Source: Candidatus Latescibacterota bacterium (GTDB lineage Bacteria > Latescibacterota > MVCY01). Taken from it: DNA of 15,965 nucleotides. The position numbers and the translations under genes are program-made. A model generated the notes under the pieces. That model was not told the DNA's origin. It saw only the letters and a program-made list of their open reading frames with translations, and searched no databases. Positions 7,084 through 15,951 of this stretch are shown here, piece after piece; the stretch's first letter is position 1, and each line of letters begins with the position of its first letter. The stretch spans positions 1-15,965 of the forward strand of contig DAOVPH010000010.1 in assembly GCA_030629295.1 (NCBI GenBank), in the 5' to 3' direction.

Positions 7084-7156
7084 TCGAGGGCAGAAGCCCT
7101 CTCCCACAAATAGATCCTTAATTGTCTTCTCTGGGGGAGAACCCTCCCGGCCTCGA
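7084..7156 (+). promoter_or_regulatory. Leader/intergenic RNA with competing hairpins
   Basis: Just after the barrel gene, GAGGGC (7086-7091) and GCCCTC (7096-7101) form a perfect 6-bp stem with an AGAA loop. Further on, GGGAG (7135-7139) and CTCCC (7144-7148) form a second stem. TCTCCC (7100-7105) can instead pair with GGGAGA (7135-7140), which would disrupt both. TCGAGG (7084-7089) and CCTCGA (7151-7156) could close the whole region. Neither stem is followed by a T run, so this is not a classical terminator. It may protect the 3' end of the upstream mRNA or control read-through into the giant gene. Confidence 0.4.
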
Positions 7157-7161
7157 CATTC

Positions 7162-7190
7162 TTGAACTCAACAAAATATGAAATTATTAA
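7162..7190 (+). promoter_or_regulatory. Candidate promoter of the giant gene
   Basis: TTGAAC (7162-7167) and TATTAA (7185-7190) lie 17 bases apart in an AT-rich stretch. The start would be near 7197, about 30 bases before the ATG and just ahead of the ribosome site AAGGAG (7216-7221). The matches are moderate and AT-rich DNA yields such pairs by chance. Confidence 0.4.
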
Positions 7191-7227
7191 GATAACCTTT
7201 GAGATTAAATAATATAAGGAGAGAAGG

Positions 7228-10200
7228 ATGCGGACAAAAGCTAACAGAAAATCAACAATGATGTTCCTGGGGGCGATAGTGCTTATCGCCCTTGGGTTCC
7301 TGGCAACTCCTATCCAGGCTGAAATCGAGGGATTTGGCCATATGAATGCCAAAATTCTCCAAAGTGCTGAAAACACCAGCGCCGGCATTGTCTTAACTGA
7401 GATTCCCCTTGAGCTTTACCGCGAGACGGATGCGGTAACCATCCGTTGGTTGGGAGAAATTGAGGGAGTGATGAAATACAGTAGGTCTCCGGGCGGTGGC
7501 AACCCTGCAAATTACCCTGATTCTACCCAGAAGGCCGGCACCGGGAAACTCACCTTCAAACCCGAAGACGAGGGAATGGGTGTAGGGCTTTACTACTGCT
7601 TGATCACCAGTACCGATGGTACAAAAGCATCGGTGGAGTTCAACCTGATAGTAGAATCGGCTGTAGGAGTGACAATGAACTCCCCCGTGGGCGAGATAAC
7701 CTCTCCGGCTCCGGTCTTCTTCTGGCAATCGAACCCGGGCGTGCCCTTCTACCTGATCGTTGTCTCGGATGAGCCATTCGTGATTGAGACCGTCGAAGGG
7801 GAACAACAAGTCAAAGGCTTAAATGCCATCTGGATAGCCATCACCCCGGAGGTCTCTATCCAGTATGGTCAACCAGACCCATCGGGCAGCTTTATCAGCC
7901 CTGCTCCCCCCTTGCTGGCAGGCAAGACTTACAACTGGATTGTTCTGAATAACTACGGCAACACCCTGTCCACCACCTCAGAGGTTACCGCTACTCCTAA
8001 GGATTTCTGGCTGACGCAGGAGGTAGAAATACCTGCGCCCCAGAACATGTATCCAGAACCAGGCAGTGTGCTCAACTATGAGGACAATCCGATTATCACC
8101 TTCCAGTGGAGCGAGGTGCCTGAGGCTGTCTCTTATCATATTTACCTTTCTGAATACAGAGAAATAGTGGGGGGTAGTGAGGGTTTTTATCCGGTATGGG
8201 ATGCCATCACCACAGACGCTCTGATAGATCTGGAAGCCCGTTATTTTCTGATCAATGCCAAATACACCTGGAAGGTAATCGCTGAGGATGCTGAAGGGCA
8301 CATCGCTGTCTCGGACACCACCTCCTTCTGGCATCGGATAGCTATATCCACCCTTGACATCTGGACGATAGACGGGGCCACCGGGCAGCCGCTTCCCTAT
8401 GCCACGGTGAAGCTCTGTCCCATTGATGGCTCTGTTGACATCACCCCTATTTTGATGAATGCCGGTGGTCATTTCGAAAAGATTATCGCTACTGGTAGTT
8501 ACATTATTACTACTGAGAAAAAAGGATACGAAACCCGGGTTGACACTCTGCTGCTCACCGAAGACCCCTACCCTGATCCGGATAACGACCAGGGAGACAT
8601 AGAGTATAAGGCCCGGCTGTTCCCCTCTTCAGCCCAGTTCTACGGGACAGTGGTGGACAACAGTGCCGGCAACATCCCGGTGGAGCAGGCAACGGTAGAG
8701 TTGACCTCTGCCGATGAAACTGTCTCTACTTCAACCCTCTCCGATGCTAATGGTAATTTCAGCATCGGGGTGTCAGCCGGAGAATGGCAGATAACCGTAG
8801 GAAAAACAGGGTATTCATCCCTGGAGCTTAGTAGAGTTATCGAACCAGGCCAGAACATTAACCTTGACAGCCTGAAGATTGCGGAGCACAAGTTTCAGAT
8901 ATTCGGCACCGCAGTGGACCACAATGGGAGTCCCCTTTGGGGGGTAACGGTCAAAGCAGAAAATGATGAAGGCACAATCTTCACTCACATAACCGCTGCG
9001 GAAGGCAATTACGCCATAAAGGTCTCCCCGGGGCTGTGGATTATCACAGCAAGTAAGACCCGGTATGTGAGTTCCAAACCCCAGAAACAAGAGATACTGG
9101 GAAGTGATCTAAGAGTGGATTTCTCTCTATCCGGCAATGCTAACTTCATTAAAGGAAAAGTAACCGATGGGAAAAATCCCATCGCAGATGCCATAGTTGA
9201 GGCTGTGCCCAACATAGGTAATCTAGTGACTACAACCACCAATCTCTATGGCGAATACACCTTGAACCTTTTCAGTGGCAGTTATGTAATCACTGCCAGT
9301 AAACCAGGGTACACCTCTCCCCCAGAGTTGAGTGTAACTGTTGGGGTTACTGTCACTGTGGGTGAGACTAAATCGGGATTAGATTTCGTGCTGATTCCGG
9401 ATAACTGTCAGATTCAGGGCAAGATTACCTTCGATGGGATCACGGGCATAGCTGGGGCAACGGTAACAACAAGCGACAAAACAGTCTCTACCGATGACAA
9501 TGGCTACTATCAAGTAAAAGTACTGGCAGGGACATACTGGCTGAGTGCATCTAAGTCAGGGTATCTCTCCAGCGATCCCCAAAAACTCACCCTAAATCCT
9601 GGCGAAACAGTCTCCGGAATTGACTTTCTGCTGGTGCCTAACGCCAGTGTCATCACTGGAAAAGTGACCAGCGCTGGTGCCCCTATTGTGGGAGCTACAA
9701 TTGAAGCCAAGGGGGCAACGCGGGAGGAAGTGACTCAGACCGACGCTGAGGGATATTTTTCTGTAAGTCTTCCTGCTGGCACTTATGACCTGATTGCCTC
9801 CAAGACGAGCTTCATTCCCGACACCCTCTATTCCATCTCAGTGAATCCTGGCGTGACCGCAACCGGCAAGGATTTCCAGCTTATTCAATACATCGGTTAC
9901 CTCCAGGGCACAGTAACTGACGGGGTGAGCCCTTTACGAAAAGCCAAGATAAGTATCCAAGGTTCTGGCCCCCCAAGTCCCTGTTACTCTACTGTCTCTG
10001 ATATTTCGGGGAGTTTTGTTGTCGCTGTGATTCCAGAGATCTCCTACCAGGTTTCTGTCTCCAAGGACGGGTACTCTGACGCCTGGGAGGAAACCGATCC
10101 CGTTCCGGTGGGGGGAACAGCAGTGACATCAATTCAACTGACAGCCATGCCCAGTCAAATATCAGGCACTGTAGTAGACGAAGACGGAAACCCCATCTGG

Positions 10201-13200
10201 AAAGCAAAGGTCAAGGCCATCCATGTAGAGACGACCCGGCGGGTCGTCTCCACCACCACTGATGCCCGTGGTGAGTTCCTGCTCAGTTTGGGGACTGGGA
10301 CTTATTCCATTGAGGCAGCGCAACCCGGCTATCTGTGTCTAACCCCTACAGAACAGACCTTGCTTCCAGGACAGAAACTTAACGATGTGACCATCACTTT
10401 AAAGAGCAATCTGTCGACTATTGTGGGTTCAGTTAGAGACCAGAGCACTGGCACGGTGATCGAGGGGGTCAAGATAGTAGCCACTGAGAGTGCCACCCAG
10501 ACAGGGGGAACCTTCTACTCCACTGCCGGCGGAAGTTTTACCCTCTCGGAGTTGTTTTCAGGAACCTACACGTTGATTTTGGCTAAACAGGGCTATGTAG
10601 AGAAGACTGTGGAAAATATGGCCTTGCCAGGAGGCATTACCAAAATGCTCGAAGATCTCCTTCTGGTTCCAAAGGAGAGTTCAATAACGGGCCAAGTTGA
10701 AGGGCCGGCAGGAGCCACAGTGATGGCCACAGCCACTGCCACTAACCAGATAACCTACGGCCTCAGCGATGAATCAGGCAATTATCTCCTGCCTCATCTC
10801 TCCCCAGGAGAGTACACCGTAAAAGTAGCTCTGACCGGTTATTCCAGCAGTCCTGAGTTCATCTCCGTCACAATTTCTCCGGGAGAGAAACTAACAGGTA
10901 TCAACTTCGTACTTCAGCAGAACATAGGTCTTATAGAAGGACGAATCTATTCCGCTTTAGACTCGACAGTGGGTCTGAGGAACGCAGTGGTAATCGCAGA
11001 TGACGGATTGGGCAACTCCGGCAGTGCCACCACCGACGCCGAAGGCCGCTATCGCATCGGGAACTTAGCTGACTTAGGCCAGCAGTTCGCCCTGCAGGCG
11101 AAATATCCGGCATATATAACAGCCACTATTACAGTAAGTTTGGGAACTAAAGAAGCTGACTTCGCTTTAGAGTCGGCTCGGCGAGTGCTGAGAGGAACAG
11201 TCAAAAACCAGGAGGGCACAGCGGCAGGTTTTCCCAACCAACTTAAAATCAAGCTTTTCTCAGAACAGATAGGCACCAAGGAGGCGGTAGCTGATAGGCC
11301 AGCAAATTATCTCTTCAACTTCTCGGACCTTTCTCCCGGGCAAAGCTATTCTGTGTGGGTAGAGATTATGCAAAAGGGCTATGCCTCTTTCTCGCAATCA
11401 GTGAGCATCACCCAGCAAGAGACTACTTTTGTAGAGTTAACCTTAGAGGTACACACCTCCGCCATTAAAGGAAATGTGGGAACCCCAGGGGCCAGTGTCG
11501 CCGCGCAGGGCGCAGATCCGGCCCATGTCTACACCACTATTTCGCAGCCTGATGGGAGTTTTATCATCTCAAATATGTATGATGACAGCTATCAAGTTAC
11601 TGTTACTAAACCCAAACATATTACCGCCTCAACCAATATCACGGCGGGAATGGGGGAGACCAAGGATCTGGGTAATCTGCTTAAATTAGAGGAGGTTGAA
11701 ATAACCCTAACTGGCAAGGTGCTGGATTTGATGACCGATGCTTCTGTGGCCGATGTTCCGGTAGTGGCGATCTCCAGCGATGGTAAAAGCTCCGGCGCAG
11801 ATACTACCGACCAGAACGGCGGTTTCAAAATCGAAGGCCTCTCTCCCCAAATGAAGTACACCGTGGCCACAACGTTGCCTGTGGAGGATTATGAGAATGC
11901 TCAAACTGAGGTGGAGGTGGGTGTTGTTGCTCCAGAGTTGATAACCTTGAGAGTGGCAGTACACAACTCTGAAATCTCCGGCACCGTTGTTGAAGTACAG
12001 ACGGGCGAGGCACTGCCAGATGCGATAGTGACGCTAAACCATTCCTTAACCGTGCTCACTGACGCAACCGGGAGTTATAGCTTTACTGATCTTTACTCAG
12101 GAAATTATATAATTCAGGTCAAAAAGACCGGTTATTCAGCTTCTCTCCCACAGCAGGTGAGTCTTGAAACAGGTCAATCCCTCTCTGTTGACCCCGTCGA
12201 AATAGCCAAGCTCGAATATACTATTTCAGGTACAATCACTGCCGCTGCCTCAGGTACTTCAGTGAGAAATGCGGTAGTAAAACTTAAGAATTGGCAGGAT
12301 GACTCCCTTATCAGCCAGGATACTACCGATCAGGTGGGTGCATTCGCTTTCTCCGGGCTTCCCACGGATGTGAGGTACAGGGTCGTAACCACAAAGAAGG
12401 GGTATCTGACTTACCAGTCAGAAGACGCCATTGACATATCTAAAGGGCCACAGACACATAATGTAGCATTGACTGCTCAGCCTAACACTGTCTATGGAAC
12501 AGTTTTCTACTCCTCTACTAATCAATCTATAGAAAGAGCAGTAGTGAGGGCTAGAGAAAGTTCGGGCAGAACAGTAACAGATACTACTGACAGTTTTGGT
12601 GACTACGCTCTAACTCTACCCTCTGGGCTTTATGCCCTGATAGCCCAAAAAGGAACTTTGGCCAGCTCCCCTCTGAGTCTTTCCGGTGGTGTCTCTCGGC
12701 TTGAAGACCTCAGGTTGACAGAGACAGCTTGTGTAAATGGTCACGTTCTCTACGGAGAAACAGCTGTGGCTAACGCTGCAGTGGTGGTCCAGAACTTGGA
12801 GACAGGGGAACCTTCAGAGACAAAATCCGGAAGCGATGGGGCCTACCACATCCGGGGTCTGCTGCCCGGTGCTTACCAGATAAGTGTAACTGCTTCGGGC
12901 TTTGTTGTCCTGGATTCTCCGCAACAGGTGACTCTATCCCTGGGGGATTCTCTGCTGGTGGATTTCCACGGCAAGGGGGTAAGTAACACGGTTAGCGGAA
13001 TCTGCTCGGACGAACGAGGAGGGTCTATTGAAGGGGCTCAGATTCTACTGGTAGCTGATGGAGACAGCCTCTCCACCGAAACCTCGAGTGATGGGTCGTT
13101 TGTCTTTGAAAACATACCCGATGGGACATATTCGGTGTGGGCCCAGGCCAGCGGATATATAGGCAAGAACGTGGGCGAAATAAGCTTAGCCAACAATCGG

Positions 13201-15642
13201 CCGGTAACTCTCTCCTTTTCCTTAACCCCCATAGTAGGTACCATTTCTGGCCGGACGAGAAATAGCAAGACCGGTGCGACAGAGAAGGGCGCTGTAGTCT
13301 ACTTAACCGGGCCGGTGAGCTCAAGCGATACCACTGGCACGGGTGGAGAATACCTGTTCGCTGACCTTACCCCAGGTAACTATGCAATAAAAGCGCAAAA
13401 ACCTTCTTACGCCAGTCAGCCGGACAGTTTTACCGTCTCCCTCTCTGCCGGAAGCTCGCTTATGGGCCTGGATTTTCTGCTCACCCCTGAAATTACCTTA
13501 GCCCAGATAAATGGCACCATATCCCACGGGACAGAGCCGATAAAAGACGCCTTAGTTATCATTCAAACCTCTGATTTGTCGTTTATTGACTCCACAACAA
13601 CCGACCAACAGGGCAGCTATGCATTTTCTGATTTAGTCTCACCGGAAAGATATCGTCTTGAGGTGAGTGTCCCCGGTTTCACTCCTGTCACCTCTGAACT
13701 CATAGAGCTCACTGAGACTGGTGCCCGCTGGGATTTCAGCTTCCCCAGTGCCAGAATATCCCTTCGTTTCACCACCGATGGCCTCTCTCCTTTAGCAAGC
13801 GTAGAAGTGAGAATAAAGGGGGCTGAATCGGAATTAACTGTAACTTCAGACTCAGATGGATCGTGCAATACACCCAATAATCTGAAAGCCGGGCAATATC
13901 AGGTTACCGTGCTGTCACCGAACAGGAAGATAGCTCCTAAGCCTTGGAGCATTTCATTGACTTCGGCAGAGCAGAGAACAGAAGAGATAATGCTTCCTTT
14001 GGAACACATCCCTGTCTCCTCTGCCAGTGCCGCTGATAGTATAAAGGTCATAGTTGCATTGGCCATCCCGGACCCGGATGTGTGGGACAGTTTCAACCTC
14101 TATGTGAAAGCAATTGACCAACCGCTTTATCTGCCCAGGTCAATGAAATCCGAGGCGGAGGGTTTTGTCTCTCTAATTTCCCCCCAGCGCAAATCTGGCC
14201 AATTGAGCTACTACATCAAGGCTAAAGCCTTGCTACGCCGAATCTATTCCGACCAGGTAGAGACCACCTCTGTTCCTCTAACCTACTCAGAGGAAGGTGC
14301 CCCACACACAGTAGAGATAACCTCAAAAGGGATTTTGGCTTCTGCGGATTTAGAGCCAAAGACCTCCATATTGAGCCTCGACGGAGAGATAACCCTTCAG
14401 GCTCACGGCTACGATGAGACGGGGACCGTTTTGGATTCGCTTATCAGCAAAGAAGGAGGTGTCACCTGGGAGTTATCCTCTGTCAGTCCTACTCACTACG
14501 GAGCCCAGATTGAGCCGGTGAGCCAAGAGCCTCTGCGGGCGGTATTTAAGTCCGGTCAGGTTGCCGGAGAAGTCCAGGTCAAGGCCAAGGTTGGTCTGCT
14601 TAATATATTCTCCATTGCTCATGCTACAGTACAGATTAAGCAGGTATCCTTAGAAGGAATCAGATTCTTGGGCACAGTAATCTCGGAGTTAGAAGCGGGT
14701 TCAGCCCATCGGTTCCTGGCAGTAGGGGAGGGCAAGACCCCGGAGGATCTGAGTGTGGATATCTACATTAAGCCTTCCTGGGCGGTGGAACCTGAACAGG
14801 CAGGTACAATCACCGATGGACTATTCCAGGCATTCGCCTCTTACCTCGGTCCGGCAAAGTTGGTCGTCTCCTTGGGGGAGGTGAGAAAAGAACTTCCTCT
14901 CTCCATTTACCAGAAGATGGCTCCCACAGTCTCTGAGCTCAGTTTTAACGACGCCCGAGGATTCTCCATCACTTTCCCAGCGGGTTCAGTTAGAGCCAGA
15001 ACTCGGCTTTTGCTCAACAAGCTGGAAGCCCCTGTGGTTAAGAAATATTCCCCCGAGTACGAACTTCATGGGCAGGTCTATGACCTTCGATTCAGTGTCT
15101 CCAACCCACTGGAGCCTGGGGCTTCAATTGAAATCGAACTTCCCTTACCCGGTAGGGTTAAAGCAGAAAGGGCGTCCATCAGATACTGGGACAACGAACA
15201 ACTCGACTGGGTAGAGACGGAAACGCTACCCGGCCACTCAAGTGCCATTCCCGTCATCGGTGCTGAAACCCCAGCGAACACACTGGCTAAATACCCTCAA
15301 TATGCTGTGGTGACCGAATCCGAACCGTTAAAGATAAGTGAGCTCTCTTTCATCCCCAACCCCTTTTCTCCCCAGGTAGGTGATGGTCTGACCATCTCCT
15401 ACTGGCTTTCCTCTAACAACACCAGTGCGCCTTTTGTTACCATAAAAATCTACAACTTAACCGGCACTTTGGTGAGAACTCTATTGAATGACCATCAGAA
15501 CAAAGGGGCACAAACCGTCACCTGGGATGGACTAACCGACTCCGGCAAAGAGGCCAGAAATGGTCGTTATCTTGTCTACATTCAGGTGAAAGATGCCCGT
15601 AAAACAGAAGAGGTAATCAAGTCAGTGGTTCTTATGAAGTAG
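7228..15642 (+). CDS. Giant exported protein with about 22 tandem CarboxypepD_reg-like domains and a FlgD-like C-terminus
   Basis: The 2804-aa protein starts with a signal peptide (MRTKANRKS, a hydrophobic core, PIQA before Glu32). Residues about 40-260 are beta-rich and possibly Ig-like. Residues about 265-380 resemble an Fn3 module (TFQWSEVPEAVSYHIYLSEY, TWKVIAEDAEG). Residues about 375-2235 hold about 22 units of 80-92 aa of the carboxypeptidase-regulatory-like fold (PF13620), recurrently G-x-V, GA-x-V, TTD-x-G-x-Y, G-x-Y-x-V-x-A-x-K-x-GY. Then come less repetitive beta domains (about 2245-2560), a segment with FSITFPAGSVRARTRLLL like ZU5 domains (about 2575-2640), and a final FlgD-Ig/T9SS-sorting-like domain (about 2703-2804: FIPNPFSP, IKIYNLTGTLVRTL, TVTWDGLTDSGKEARNGRY). 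I saw only about eight cysteines and no protease or glycosidase motif. It is probably a surface or secreted fibre-like protein. AAGGAG at 7216-7221 fixes the ATG. Its neighbour is an outer-membrane barrel that could serve its export. Confidence 0.9.
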   Translation: MRTKANRKSTMMFLGAIVLIALGFLATPIQAEIEGFGHMNAKILQSAENTSAGIVLTEIPLELYRETDAVTIRWLGEIEGVMKYSRSPGGGNPANYPDSTQKAGTGKLTFKPEDEGMGVGLYYCLITSTDGTKASVEFNLIVESAVGVTMNSPVGEITSPAPVFFWQSNPGVPFYLIVVSDEPFVIETVEGEQQVKGLNAIWIAITPEVSIQYGQPDPSGSFISPAPPLLAGKTYNWIVLNNYGNTLSTTSEVTATPKDFWLTQEVEIPAPQNMYPEPGSVLNYEDNPIITFQWSEVPEAVSYHIYLSEYREIVGGSEGFYPVWDAITTDALIDLEARYFLINAKYTWKVIAEDAEGHIAVSDTTSFWHRIAISTLDIWTIDGATGQPLPYATVKLCPIDGSVDITPILMNAGGHFEKIIATGSYIITTEKKGYETRVDTLLLTEDPYPDPDNDQGDIEYKARLFPSSAQFYGTVVDNSAGNIPVEQATVELTSADETVSTSTLSDANGNFSIGVSAGEWQITVGKTGYSSLELSRVIEPGQNINLDSLKIAEHKFQIFGTAVDHNGSPLWGVTVKAENDEGTIFTHITAAEGNYAIKVSPGLWIITASKTRYVSSKPQKQEILGSDLRVDFSLSGNANFIKGKVTDGKNPIADAIVEAVPNIGNLVTTTTNLYGEYTLNLFSGSYVITASKPGYTSPPELSVTVGVTVTVGETKSGLDFVLIPDNCQIQGKITFDGITGIAGATVTTSDKTVSTDDNGYYQVKVLAGTYWLSASKSGYLSSDPQKLTLNPGETVSGIDFLLVPNASVITGKVTSAGAPIVGATIEAKGATREEVTQTDAEGYFSVSLPAGTYDLIASKTSFIPDTLYSISVNPGVTATGKDFQLIQYIGYLQGTVTDGVSPLRKAKISIQGSGPPSPCYSTVSDISGSFVVAVIPEISYQVSVSKDGYSDAWEETDPVPVGGTAVTSIQLTAMPSQISGTVVDEDGNPIWKAKVKAIHVETTRRVVSTTTDARGEFLLSLGTGTYSIEAAQPGYLCLTPTEQTLLPGQKLNDVTITLKSNLSTIVGSVRDQSTGTVIEGVKIVATESATQTGGTFYSTAGGSFTLSELFSGTYTLILAKQGYVEKTVENMALPGGITKMLEDLLLVPKESSITGQVEGPAGATVMATATATNQITYGLSDESGNYLLPHLSPGEYTVKVALTGYSSSPEFISVTISPGEKLTGINFVLQQNIGLIEGRIYSALDSTVGLRNAVVIADDGLGNSGSATTDAEGRYRIGNLADLGQQFALQAKYPAYITATITVSLGTKEADFALESARRVLRGTVKNQEGTAAGFPNQLKIKLFSEQIGTKEAVADRPANYLFNFSDLSPGQSYSVWVEIMQKGYASFSQSVSITQQETTFVELTLEVHTSAIKGNVGTPGASVAAQGADPAHVYTTISQPDGSFIISNMYDDSYQVTVTKPKHITASTNITAGMGETKDLGNLLKLEEVEITLTGKVLDLMTDASVADVPVVAISSDGKSSGADTTDQNGGFKIEGLSPQMKYTVATTLPVEDYENAQTEVEVGVVAPELITLRVAVHNSEISGTVVEVQTGEALPDAIVTLNHSLTVLTDATGSYSFTDLYSGNYIIQVKKTGYSASLPQQVSLETGQSLSVDPVEIAKLEYTISGTITAAASGTSVRNAVVKLKNWQDDSLISQDTTDQVGAFAFSGLPTDVRYRVVTTKKGYLTYQSEDAIDISKGPQTHNVALTAQPNTVYGTVFYSSTNQSIERAVVRARESSGRTVTDTTDSFGDYALTLPSGLYALIAQKGTLASSPLSLSGGVSRLEDLRLTETACVNGHVLYGETAVANAAVVVQNLETGEPSETKSGSDGAYHIRGLLPGAYQISVTASGFVVLDSPQQVTLSLGDSLLVDFHGKGVSNTVSGICSDERGGSIEGAQILLVADGDSLSTETSSDGSFVFENIPDGTYSVWAQASGYIGKNVGEISLANNRPVTLSFSLTPIVGTISGRTRNSKTGATEKGAVVYLTGPVSSSDTTGTGGEYLFADLTPGNYAIKAQKPSYASQPDSFTVSLSAGSSLMGLDFLLTPEITLAQINGTISHGTEPIKDALVIIQTSDLSFIDSTTTDQQGSYAFSDLVSPERYRLEVSVPGFTPVTSELIELTETGARWDFSFPSARISLRFTTDGLSPLASVEVRIKGAESELTVTSDSDGSCNTPNNLKAGQYQVTVLSPNRKIAPKPWSISLTSAEQRTEEIMLPLEHIPVSSASAADSIKVIVALAIPDPDVWDSFNLYVKAIDQPLYLPRSMKSEAEGFVSLISPQRKSGQLSYYIKAKALLRRIYSDQVETTSVPLTYSEEGAPHTVEITSKGILASADLEPKTSILSLDGEITLQAHGYDETGTVLDSLISKEGGVTWELSSVSPTHYGAQIEPVSQEPLRAVFKSGQVAGEVQVKAKVGLLNIFSIAHATVQIKQVSLEGIRFLGTVISELEAGSAHRFLAVGEGKTPEDLSVDIYIKPSWAVEPEQAGTITDGLFQAFASYLGPAKLVVSLGEVRKELPLSIYQKMAPTVSELSFNDARGFSITFPAGSVRARTRLLLNKLEAPVVKKYSPEYELHGQVYDLRFSVSNPLEPGASIEIELPLPGRVKAERASIRYWDNEQLDWVETETLPGHSSAIPVIGAETPANTLAKYPQYAVVTESEPLKISELSFIPNPFSPQVGDGLTISYWLSSNNTSAPFVTIKIYNLTGTLVRTLLNDHQNKGAQTVTWDGLTDSGKEARNGRYLVYIQVKDARKTEEVIKSVVLMK
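8350..13930 (+). repeat. Array of about 22 diverged CarboxypepD_reg coding units
   Basis: Successive units begin near 8365, 8638, 8900, 9148, 9412, 9652, 9901, 10159, 10420, 10684, 10933, 11188, 11464, 11707, 11974, 12223, 12490, 12733, 12991, 13243, 13507 and 13753, so the spacing is about 240-276 bp. They share the protein pattern, not DNA identity: no long exact repeat was seen. Units 3 to 6 look most alike (ITASKTRY, ITASKPGY, LSASKSGY, LIASKTSF), units 11 to 14 are more variable, and the last (13753 on) is degenerate. This indicates an old array under protein-level selection rather than recent expansion. Confidence 0.8.
15334..15642 (+). other. FlgD-like/T9SS-type C-terminal domain of the giant protein
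   Basis: The last about 100 residues begin with the ISELSFIPNPFSP linker, continue with ISYWLSSNNTSAPFVTIKIY and LTGTLVRTL, and end with TWDGLTDSGKEARNGRYLVY and SVVLMK. The 'PNPF' opening, 'IYNLTG..VR' strand and 'WDG.D..G..v..G.Y' finish are the common pattern of FlgD-Ig domains and type IX sorting tails in FCB bacteria. In T9SS cargo this domain is recognised at the outer membrane and may be cleaved or anchored. Whether this organism has a T9SS cannot be seen here. Confidence 0.7.
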
Positions 15643-15696
15643 GTGCAGAAATTGGTCGCCGATGGAGTAACTTTGAAGCTGGCTGGAAGGAGATAT

Positions 15697-15719
15697 TCCC
15701 CGCTGGAAGCAAACGGGGA
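15697..15719 (+). other. Hairpin downstream of the giant gene
   Basis: A six-base perfect stem, TCCCCG (15697-15702) with CGGGGA (15714-15719), encloses an 11-base loop 54 bases after the stop of the giant gene. GCTGGAAG occurs both just before it and in its loop. It lacks a trailing T run, so it is at best a weak or factor-dependent terminator, or an mRNA-stabilising stem. Confidence 0.35.
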
Positions 15720-15945
15720 TGGGCATCGAGGAGATGGATTTTGTAGAGTGTTCAGAGCGGAGGACTAGCATCTTGGCAATCAATATATCTTTGTACTCTC
15801 TGTGGCAGAAAATATTGACAATATGGGAACCTAAAGGAGGTGAGGTCCTATGCGCTATTAGCAAAGTTACTTATGTCGCCACAGGATGTAAAGAACGGAG
15901 CAGAAAGCCCTCTTGTCGTAGGAGATTTCACAGATAACGCAAGAT

Positions 15946-15951
15946 AGGAGG
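15946..15951 (+). promoter_or_regulatory. Shine-Dalgarno at the window edge
   Basis: AGGAGG lies 12 bases before the 'AT' that ends at 15965. If the next base is G, an ATG start would follow at slightly long spacing, so a plus-strand gene may begin at the window edge. The site overlaps the stop of the 24-codon frame, as the Shine-Dalgarno after the sulfatase overlaps that gene's stop. Confidence 0.35.

Noticed and set aside
7086..7101. Rho-independent terminator after the barrel gene
   Set aside because: The stem is only 6 bp and is followed by TCCCACAAAT, not a T run.
7978..8472. 164-codon minus-strand frame in the giant gene
   Set aside because: The plus-strand frame runs unbroken for 2804 codons with clear domains; the minus-strand frame shows no motif.
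8350..13930. CRISPR-like or DNA tandem repeat array
   Set aside because: Periodicity exists only at protein level, in frame, with diverged DNA; no identical repeats with spacers.
15811..15828. Sigma-54-type promoter (TGGCAG...TTGAC)
   Set aside because: The second half lacks the required GC and the spacing is off by one from the -24/-12 rule.
15719..15937. 72-codon plus-strand frame
   Set aside because: No proper ribosome site before its ATG, no secretion or domain pattern, and it reads across the better Shine-Dalgarno at 15833.
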